Shown here one piece after another: positions 5,898 through 10,946 of a stretch of 12,283 nucleotides of DNA. The stretch is from contig CAZYAK010000044.1 in the NCBI GenBank assembly GCA_964645935.1, forward strand, positions 1 to 12,283, read 5' to 3'. The notes under the pieces are model-generated. The model was not told where the DNA came from. It saw nothing but the letters and a program-made list of their open reading frames with translations, and searched no databases. The translations under genes and the position numbers were made by a program. Each line of letters opens with the position of its first letter. The stretch's first letter is position 1. The stretch comes from CAZYAK01 sp964645935 (GTDB taxonomy: Bacteria; Patescibacteriota; Gracilibacteria; Peribacterales; Peribacteraceae).

Positions 5898-6149
5898 TCA
5901 GGCCGTTTTCCAGGCGCAGGGCTCGCCGCACGCCTTGCAGTACTGCTCGCCGTACTCGTGGCGATCACCGGCCTTGCAGGGCGCGTCGCAGCAGAGCGAC
6001 CGCATCATGGCCCCGGATGGCAGCGGCTTCACGCTTTTGGGACGCTTGCCCTGACGCACCTCCACCGCGTGCTTGGCGCAGTACGGCTTGCCGTTCGTGG
6101 GCGATGAGCATCCCTCCACGAGGCAGGGCTTGGACGGTGCGGACGGCAT
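5898..6149 (-). CDS. Small Cys/His-rich putative zinc-binding protein
   Basis: I do not recognise a named family. The 83-residue product carries ten Cys in two clusters. The first, C9-x4-C14-x9-C24-x2-H27 (CLVEGCSSPTNGKPYCAKH), resembles the CxxxxC...CxxH knuckle found in many small bacterial and phage zinc proteins. The second, CC (53-54), C58, H64, C71, C74 and C78 (QYCKACGEPC), could bind a second metal. A basic linker, RQGKRPKSVK, joins them, which would suit nucleic-acid binding. ATG 6149 was chosen. A longer in-frame start, TTG 6197, would add 16 residues without motifs. It is upstream of malic enzyme on the same strand, 79 bases away, and divergent from the cold-shock gene. Confidence 0.72.
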   Translation of the reverse strand: MPSAPSKPCLVEGCSSPTNGKPYCAKHAVEVRQGKRPKSVKPLPSGAMMRSLCCDAPCKAGDRHEYGEQYCKACGEPCAWKTA

Positions 6150-6169
6150 AGGGTGCGGGGTGAAGATTG

Positions 6170-6175
6170 ATCGTA
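6170..6175 (-). promoter_or_regulatory. Possible -10 element of the zinc-protein gene
   Basis: On the minus strand TACGAT lies 20 bases before the ATG at 6149, giving a leader of about 13-14 bases. It has no visible Shine-Dalgarno sequence and no clear -35, so this is a weak call. Confidence 0.25.
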
Positions 6176-6249
6176 CACCCTTCTGCCAGAACGACAAGGG
6201 TCACGCCGATTTTTGATGTTCCCCCGAGAACCCGCTAGGGAACCCCCGA

Positions 6250-6264
6250 AAAGGGGAGTACCGT
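6250..6264 (+). repeat. 15-bp intergenic motif, copy 2
   Basis: AAAGGGGAGTACCGT is identical to 1998-2012. Here the preceding CCCC pairs with GGGG around GAAAA to form a hairpin. The copy lies in the divergent space between the zinc-protein gene and the cold-shock gene, 62 bases before the cold-shock ATG. Both copies point the same way relative to the gene that follows. Confidence 0.6.
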
Positions 6265-6304
6265 CACTGCTGGATGGCGGGACACGGTCTTCGCCCTCCG
6301 TTCG

Positions 6305-6310
6305 TATCCT
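6305..6310 (+). promoter_or_regulatory. -10 element of the cold-shock gene
   Basis: TATCCT ends 16 bases before the ATG at 6327. The predicted leader is about 10 bases, too short for the long cold-shock leader known from E. coli cspA. CATTTCC is repeated at 6311-6317 and 6320-6326 between the hexamer and the start. No Shine-Dalgarno sequence is present. Confidence 0.4.
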
Positions 6311-6326
6311 CATTTCCTCCATTTCC

Positions 6327-6593
6327 ATGGCTACCGGAACTATCAAGACGAAGACCGACCGCGGGTTCGGCTTTCTCAGCGTCGTGGGCTCGCCCGACGT
6401 GTTCTTCCACAGCAGCGCCTGCAACGGCCAGTTCGAGTCCTTCGAGATCGGACAGTCCGTGGATTTCGACCTCGAGCAAGGCGAGAAGGGCCCCAAGGCC
6501 TCCAACGTCGTCGCCTCCGGGGGCGGAACGAAGATGTCCAAGGGTGACCAGGGCGCCGACGCCGACATGCCCGAGATGTCCCAGGCCGCGTAA
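6327..6593 (+). CDS. Cold-shock-domain protein (CspA family) with acidic tail
   Basis: CspA-family proteins bind single-stranded RNA and DNA and melt secondary structure, acting as RNA chaperones or antiterminators in the cytoplasm. Residues 1-65 form the OB-fold domain: MATGTIKTKTDRGFGFLSV contains RNP1 (RGFGFLS, 12-18) and DVFFHSSA (25-32) is RNP2, followed by GQSVDFDLEQGEKGPKASNV. The 88-residue length exceeds the usual 65-70 because of a Gly- and acid-rich tail with Met residues (GGGTKMSKGDQGADADMPEM). The open frame extends upstream to 6213, but ATG 6327 gives the family N-terminus. It is divergent from the zinc-protein gene and is followed by a hairpin. Confidence 0.93.
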   Translation: MATGTIKTKTDRGFGFLSVVGSPDVFFHSSACNGQFESFEIGQSVDFDLEQGEKGPKASNVVASGGGTKMSKGDQGADADMPEMSQAA

Positions 6594-6611
6594 GGACGCA
6601 ACCCACCGATG

Positions 6612-6635
6612 CCCCCAGCCGCTCGCGGATGGGGG
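6612..6635 (+). terminator. Hairpin between the cold-shock gene and the large membrane gene
   Basis: CCCCCA (6612-6617) pairs with TGGGGG (6630-6635), and CCG pairs with CGG around a CTCG loop inside, with a single G/A mismatch between. It lies 19 bases after the cold-shock stop codon and 26 bases before the end of the convergent gene. The downstream sequence is only weakly T-rich (GTGTT), so termination could serve either strand but is not certain. Confidence 0.5.
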
Positions 6636-6660
6636 GTGTTCGGCGTGGGGGATGCGGTGA

Positions 6661-9600
6661 TCAGGACACCTCGCTGTCCGCGGGGGGCGGGTCCTTCTTC
6701 TCCTCCTCTTTCTTGGCGTCCTCGGCGAGGAGCTTGCGCTTCCGGCCGATGAGCTGGCGGCGCAGCGTGGGGACCTTGGCGCCGATGTTCATGCCTTCCT
6801 TGGCGGCGAGCAGGCGGAGCACGGCTTCCGAGCATTGATGCAGGTCCTCATCGCGCAGCTGCGGATCGTACGAGGGCAGGTCGGGCGTGAGGTCGCGCTG
6901 CACGTACGAGAGCAGAGCCGCGGTGTTGCCCTGTAGGTCGTCCAGNNNNNNNNNNNNNNNNNNNNNNNNNNNNNNNNNNNNNNNNNNNNNNNNNNNNNNN
7001 NNNNNNNNNNNNNNNNNNNNNNNNNNNNNNNNNNNNNNNNNNNNNGCCGCGGCGTACGCCTCCGCGGTGAGCGCCTCCTCCTCGTCGGCGATGGCGCGGT
7101 CGATCTCCGCGGTGCCTGCGAGCAGCTCGCGGTAGCGTTGCCGCTTGCGCCACATCGCCCCGATCCAGCGCGGCGCGAGCTCGCGCCCGGTGACGGCGCC
7201 CAGCAGGACGGCGAGCAGGAACATCAGCAGGCCGTATCCCGAGTCCTGCATCTCGCCCTTCACGTCTTGCATCTGCGAAGCGAATTGCGCCCACGCCATA
7301 AGATCGGCGAGACCGTTGCGGTACAAGCGCTGCTTGACGGCTTCGACCTGGTCTTCCAGGGCGAGTCGCAGCGCGACGCGCTCGGCGGGCGTAGTGGGGC
7401 CGTCGAGCTTGGCCTTGAGGGCCGCGGGCGTCCATTGGTCCTTCTTGTACTGTTCGCGCAGCTTCTGGATCTCCATGTCGCCCGCGGCCTTGCGGTCCTC
7501 CGCCATCTGCGCGGTGGAACCCGCGCGCTGCTTCTCGTCCGCCTTGCCGCCCGGTGTCGCCTTCTCGTGGTCCATGAACGTGATGAACGCCTCGTAGGTG
7601 TCCGCGAAGTCCTGGAGCGGCTGCGGATCGTGCGCACGCAGGAGCTCGACCATGCGGATGCTCTGGGGCGTCTTCTGGCCCTTGGTGGTCCCGCGGAACT
7701 CGTCGATGAGGCGGATGAGAGCACGGAGACCCTTCACCGTGTGCCAAGCGGCGTCACGCTTGGTGTCGTCCCAGTTCTCGGAGTGTGCCTTGGCGTGAAG
7801 GCCCACGAACTCCTTCACGTCCGCCATCTGCTTGGCCAGCACGCGCTGCTTGGCCTCAAGGTCTTCGCTCACGGACGTCGGGACGCGATGAGCATCGTCC
7901 TTCTGGCCCCGCACGTCGTACGCGGTGCGGGCGGCCGGCAGGCCGGACTGGCCGCGGCGGCGGGCGTCGCGGGCGTCCAGGATCGTCTGCAGCCAGACGG
8001 TGATGCCCTCGGCGCACGCTTGACGGCTGAGCATGTAGCGGGCTCTCAGTTCGGGGCTCCGCACGTCGCCGTTCTCGATCATCGCCTGATGCTGGCGGGC
8101 CATACTCACGAGCCGGTCCCCGACGGTGTTGTTGAACGGCACGTCTCGCTCTTCCTCCCTGAGTTCCTCCTGCGCGGCCCGGATGGCTGGAGCGTCGATC
8201 TCGGGCTGCTTGGTGAGCTTCTCCAGGATGGCCCGAGCGCGCTGGGTCTGAGGGTCTTCGCTCTTCTCGGTGTCTCGGAGGAAGGCGCGGGCTTCGGCTA
8301 GTGCCCCATCGGCGCCACGGTTATCCTTTACGCCCGAGAGCCGGTGGAGGATCACGGCCAGGCGCGCATGGTCCGGATGGGTGTGGTCAAGCTCTGCGTT
8401 GAACTCGAATTCCGTGAGCGCCTGCTGGTCGTTGAGCGCCGTGGTGATGTCGTCCTCGGAGGGAACAGGCAGCTTCCGTGAGGCAAAGAACCGGGCCTTC
8501 TCCTCATCATAGGCAGCTTTGTACCGGTCGCGGTCGCCCGCGGGCAGGGCGGGGTTGGTGGCGCGTTTGCGCAGCGCGATGACCAGTGCGGCGTGCGTCG
8601 CGTGGGACGACGTCTTCTTGATGCGCCCCAGGCGTGCGTCGATGTTTTTCTGTACGGCTACGCTGTCTCCCAGATCCAGCCCATTGCTCTGCATCGCGCC
8701 CACGAGCTTCCGGTGTTGGGCGGCGAGGCGCTCCACGCCCTTGAGCGTGCCGGCGTAGTACTCGCTCTGGCCGATGAGCTCCTGGCGGTCCACTTCAGCC
8801 TTGCTGAGCACCGCGGCCTCGTGCGCGACCAGGCGCTTGCGGCCGTCGGCAGACACCTCCAGTTTGGCGGCCTCGCAGATCGCCACGATGGCGTCGGCGT
8901 AGGGCGGCACGCGCCGCTGGCCGAGGATGCGCTGGAAGTACGCACACGCCTCGCGCTGCGCCTTTTCGTCATTGCCATTGAGCCCGTCGACGGCGTTCTT
9001 CCAGTCGGTGCCGAGCTTCTCGCCGCTGGCGATGGCGTTGGCGAGCCGGACGCCGATGCCCTCCTTGCCGGGCGTGCGGGAGTTCACGATAGTGTTGTAG
9101 ACAGAGAGGCGCTCATACAGGCGCGTGGGGCTAGAAGCCTTGTCCGTGTCGCGAAGCGCCCCGGCGCGGCGGCGGTCGAGGACGAGGTTGAGCTCCTCGT
9201 CCAGCGCCAGCAGCTTCCAATCCTCCGCGGAGGCTTCCCCCTTGAGCAGACGGGCGCGCAGCTCCGTGATGACGGCGTCGGCGCGCTTGGCGATCTCGGC
9301 TTCCGTGAGAGTCTCTGTTTGGATGCGCTGGGGTTTTTCCAGGATGCGGTCGGCCAGAGCGTCGCTTCGCAGGCGGGCGTCGGCCATCGTCTCTGCAGCG
9401 GTGGGTCCCGCGGGCGCCTGTGCTCCCTGACGCGGCGGCATCCCGAGCAGCTTGCGGGCCCAGGTGGGCGGCGTGAAGTCCGACTGGCTGTAGAGCAAGG
9501 CCGTACCGCCCGCGCCCCCCAGCGTCAGCAGGCCGAGCACCCAACGGTAGATGCGGCCCTTGCGCGCGGCGATGCGGCCAGCCACTTCTTGGGCGATCTG

Positions 9601-9672
9601 GCGCTTGCGTTCCGTCGACAGCCCGGCCTCGTGTTCAGGGGTGTTGTCGGGCTTGGAGTGGGAGGGAGGCAT
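6661..9672 (-). CDS. Large helix-rich two-membrane-segment protein, unknown (contains assembly gap)
   Basis: I do not recognise this protein. It spans about 1000 residues if the 100 N are taken at face value. After a charged N-terminus (EHEAGLSTERKRQIAQEVAG) comes a membrane segment at about 43-61 (WVLGLLTLGGAGGTALLY), preceded by basic residues, so the N-terminus is probably cytoplasmic. About 750 highly charged, Ala-, Arg-, Glu- and Lys-rich residues follow, almost certainly helical and partly coiled coil. A second membrane segment lies at about 812-829 (GYGLLMFLLAVLLGAV), followed by basic RKRQRYR and a cytoplasmic tail ending in KKEEEKKDPPP. The middle should thus lie outside the cytoplasm. 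No catalytic motif is visible. The gap (6946-7045) falls in the tail, so the last 94 residues could belong to another gene. It is the last gene of a probable three-gene operon. Confidence 0.8.
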   Translation of the reverse strand: MPPSHSKPDNTPEHEAGLSTERKRQIAQEVAGRIAARKGRIYRWVLGLLTLGGAGGTALLYSQSDFTPPTWARKLLGMPPRQGAQAPAGPTAAETMADARLRSDALADRILEKPQRIQTETLTEAEIAKRADAVITELRARLLKGEASAEDWKLLALDEELNLVLDRRRAGALRDTDKASSPTRLYERLSVYNTIVNSRTPGKEGIGVRLANAIASGEKLGTDWKNAVDGLNGNDEKAQREACAYFQRILGQRRVPPYADAIVAICEAAKLEVSADGRKRLVAHEAAVLSKAEVDRQELIGQSEYYAGTLKGVERLAAQHRKLVGAMQSNGLDLGDSVAVQKNIDARLGRIKKTSSHATHAALVIALRKRATNPALPAGDRDRYKAAYDEEKARFFASRKLPVPSEDDITTALNDQQALTEFEFNAELDHTHPDHARLAVILHRLSGVKDNRGADGALAEARAFLRDTEKSEDPQTQRARAILEKLTKQPEIDAPAIRAAQEELREEERDVPFNNTVGDRLVSMARQHQAMIENGDVRSPELRARYMLSRQACAEGITVWLQTILDARDARRRGQSGLPAARTAYDVRGQKDDAHRVPTSVSEDLEAKQRVLAKQMADVKEFVGLHAKAHSENWDDTKRDAAWHTVKGLRALIRLIDEFRGTTKGQKTPQSIRMVELLRAHDPQPLQDFADTYEAFITFMDHEKATPGGKADEKQRAGSTAQMAEDRKAAGDMEIQKLREQYKKDQWTPAALKAKLDGPTTPAERVALRLALEDQVEAVKQRLYRNGLADLMAWAQFASQMQDVKGEMQDSGYGLLMFLLAVLLGAVTGRELAPRWIGAMWRKRQRYRELLAGTAEIDRAIADEEEALTAEAYAAXXXXXXXXXXXXXXXXXXXXXXXXXXXXXXXXXXLDDLQGNTAALLSYVQRDLTPDLPSYDPQLRDEDLHQCSEAVLRLLAAKEGMNIGAKVPTLRRQLIGRKRKLLAEDAKKEEEKKDPPPADSEVS
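6946..7045. other. Run of 100 N (assembly gap)
   Basis: Exactly 100 ambiguous bases interrupt the large minus-strand gene. A round 100 is a common scaffolding placeholder for a gap of unknown size. The same reading frame is open on both sides, but with 100 N this happens by chance one time in three. Confidence 0.98.
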
Positions 9673-9688
9673 ACGTCAGGGGTGGGAG

Positions 9689-9713
9689 CGGGAGGGATGA
9701 CACGGGAGGGATG
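9689..9713. repeat. Short tandem direct repeat in the operon spacer
   Basis: CGGGAGGGATG occurs at 9689-9699 and again at 9703-9713, a period of 14. The whole 74-base spacer between the two minus-strand genes is purine-rich on the plus strand and so pyrimidine-rich in the mRNA, with no Shine-Dalgarno sequence before the ATG at 9672. Confidence 0.5.
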
Positions 9714-9746
9714 CCGTGAAGGGAGTGGGTGTGGGAGGTGAGCGGC

Positions 9747-10433
9747 TCAGGGCAGCTGCGACAGGCCCTCAACGGCCCCCTCGACGCCGCCGTACTCGAC
9801 GGCTTGGCTGACCACGCGGCCCGTATCGACGGGGAGGCCAGCATTGAAGTTGCCGAGGTTCCGGACGGCTTCGGCCACTTCTGCCGTGTGCGCGTCCGCT
9901 CCGCCTCCGGCGTAGCCCGCCATCGGAATGCCGAACTGGTAGGCCAGGTAGATGGCCAGTGCCGTGGTGGCGACGGTGGAGGTGACGGGGTAGTTCTTGA
10001 AGGCCCAGCCCACCGCGTTGACGGGGGCCATGACCGTGGCCTTCAGGCCGCGGCCGAGCTTGTGGTACCAGCGGTCCTCGCCTTCCACCTTCTGCTCGCC
10101 TTCCGCTGCGGCCGGCGTGGTGCCCTCGGCGGGAACGGGTTGGGCATCGGGGGCGTCGTACCAGTTGCTGAGCACTTCGCGCTTGGTCTCCAGTTGGCGG
10201 TTGCCTTCTCCGTACGCGTTCACGAGTTCCCTGGAGTCCACGCTGGGGTGCGTGGCATCCACCTCCTGAACGATGCCCTCCTGGCCCCCCAGTGAGGCGC
10301 GCTTCACGTCCATGCGTTCCAGCGCGTGGGCCGTGGAGTCGCCGAAGCGCTCGCGCACGCTTTCTCGCAGGCGGGTGGGGTCGGTGCCGTCAAGGACGAG
10401 GGGCCGCTGCTGGTCGAGGGTGGAAGTAGCCAT
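9747..10433 (-). CDS. Single-pass membrane protein of the three-gene cassette, unknown
   Basis: I do not recognise this 228-residue protein. Residues 1-148 are charged and probably cytoplasmic, beginning MATSTLDQQRPLVLDG and including a Pro/Ala/Glu-rich linker (95-115). An amphipathic stretch (GRGLKATVMAPVNAVGWAF, 127-145) leads into one membrane segment at about 150-172 (TSTVATTALAIYLAYQFGI). The last 50 residues are Gly-, Ala- and acid-rich (AGGGADAHTAEVAEAV) and probably outside. ATG 10433 was chosen over a longer in-frame opening reaching 10895, because that extension overlaps the upstream gene. Only two bases separate the upstream TGA from this ATG, so the two genes are very likely co-transcribed and perhaps translationally coupled. 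The large membrane protein follows 74 bases later. Confidence 0.78.
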   Translation of the reverse strand: MATSTLDQQRPLVLDGTDPTRLRESVRERFGDSTAHALERMDVKRASLGGQEGIVQEVDATHPSVDSRELVNAYGEGNRQLETKREVLSNWYDAPDAQPVPAEGTTPAAAEGEQKVEGEDRWYHKLGRGLKATVMAPVNAVGWAFKNYPVTSTVATTALAIYLAYQFGIPMAGYAGGGADAHTAEVAEAVRNLGNFNAGLPVDTGRVVSQAVEYGGVEGAVEGLSQLP

Positions 10434-10435
10434 GG

Positions 10436-10849
10436 TCAGCGGGGGGAAGGGGCGAATTTGGCGTTGGCTTTGAGGATGTCGTGGCGGAAGAAGGTGAAGC
10501 CCGCGATGGCGCGGATGTCCTCGTCGCGCGTAGCGCGGGGGAGCATATGGCCGATCAGCGCCGTGATGCCGCGCGCGCCGATGGAGAAGAGGAGCTCGGG
10601 GATGGCCTCGCCGGGGATCTGGCCGACTTGGGTGAGGTCCGGCTGCTTGCCGGCGCGGATGTCCGTGGCGATCTTCTTGAGGGCCGGGAAAGGCTCGAGC
10701 TCGGCCATGTTGGCGCGGACCATCAGCTGGTAGTCGGTCTCGTAGGCCGTTTGGGACTCCGTCTGGACCTTCCAGTCGGCCTTGAGGGTAGCGGGCAGGG
10801 CGTCGTAGACGGCGCGCTCCGCGGCGGTGAGGATGAGGGTATCTAGCAT
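10436..10849 (-). CDS. First protein of the three-gene cassette, unknown
   Basis: I do not recognise this 137-residue protein. It seems soluble and mostly helical, opening MLDTLILTAAERAVYDALPA, with a mixed-charge middle and a moderately hydrophobic stretch at 82-103 (PELLFSIGARGITALIGHML) whose central Arg argues against a membrane helix. The C-terminus is basic (FRHDILKANAKFAPSPR). Starting at ATG 10849, it is the first gene after a strong terminator and a regulatory region with two inverted repeats, so it probably leads the operon. Its stop is two bases from the start of the next gene. Small helical proteins in this position may be adaptors for the membrane partners, but that is a guess. 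Confidence 0.75.
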   Translation of the reverse strand: MLDTLILTAAERAVYDALPATLKADWKVQTESQTAYETDYQLMVRANMAELEPFPALKKIATDIRAGKQPDLTQVGQIPGEAIPELLFSIGARGITALIGHMLPRATRDEDIRAIAGFTFFRHDILKANAKFAPSPR

Positions 10850-10855
10850 GTACGA

Positions 10856-10873
10856 CTATTCTCCATAGAATAG
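10856..10873. promoter_or_regulatory. Perfect inverted repeat at the cassette promoter
   Basis: CTATTCT (10856-10862) and AGAATAG (10867-10873) are perfect inverted 7-mers with a four-base spacer, ending seven bases before the ATG at 10849. They overlap the likely -10 region, so a bound dimer would block transcription. As RNA it could also form a hairpin if transcription starts further upstream. Confidence 0.45.
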
Positions 10874-10885
10874 CATATGGGTCAA
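10858..10885 (-). promoter_or_regulatory. Candidate promoter of the three-gene cassette
   Basis: On the minus strand TTGACC (10885-10880) is a good -35. GAGAAT (10863-10858) lies 16 bases on and matches the -10 consensus at four of six positions. Eight bases then lead to the ATG at 10849, so the mRNA would be leaderless or nearly so. The weak -10 inside an inverted repeat fits a regulated promoter. Confidence 0.4.
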
Positions 10886-10888
10886 GAA

Positions 10889-10902
10889 TTTTCACGTGAA
10901 AA
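10889..10902. promoter_or_regulatory. 14-bp perfect palindrome, candidate operator
   Basis: TTTTCACGTGAAAA is its own reverse complement. It lies directly upstream of the TTGACC -35 element of the cassette promoter and just beyond the terminator of the surface-protein gene, a usual place for an activator or repressor site. Confidence 0.5.
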
Positions 10903-10909
10903 CGGAAAA

Positions 10910-10931
10910 AGCACCCTCCGGGGAGGGTGCT
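10910..10931 (-). terminator. Intrinsic terminator of the surface-protein gene
   Basis: AGCACCCTC (10910-10918) and GAGGGTGCT (10923-10931) form a 9-bp GC-rich stem with a CGGG loop (plus-strand reading). On the minus strand the stem is followed at once by a run of T, the textbook intrinsic terminator, 15 bases after the TAA at 10947. It separates the surface protein from the downstream cassette. An ATTTT tract on the other side may make it weakly bidirectional. Confidence 0.88.
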
Positions 10932-10946
10932 ATTTTGCGCCTGGTA

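Noticed and set aside
4797..6151. Long plus-strand open frames (302 and 344 residues) opposite malic enzyme and the zinc-protein gene
   Set aside because: They lie antisense to a securely identified malic enzyme, have skewed Arg/Ala/Ser composition and match no family. GC-rich coding DNA commonly leaves the antisense frames open.
6029..6835. A 268-residue minus-strand frame spanning the cold-shock gene
   Set aside because: It overlaps a clear cold-shock domain on the other strand and the zinc-protein gene, and its composition is Pro/Arg/Ser-rich without motifs.
7138..9741. Long plus-strand open frames (387 and 382 residues) opposite the large membrane protein
   Set aside because: They are Leu-, Val-, Gly- and Arg-rich shadows of the minus-strand frame, which has a coherent membrane and helical pattern and a tight operon context.
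9689..9742. GGGAGGG-type repeats as a CRISPR or G-quadruplex element
   Set aside because: Only two exact 11-base copies occur and the third is degenerate. There are no spacers of regular length, and the G-runs are too irregular to claim a quadruplex.
10437..10895. N-terminal extension of the 228-residue protein up to 10895
   Set aside because: It overlaps the 137-residue gene and its promoter in another frame. ATG 10433 is two bases after that gene's stop, a typical operon junction.
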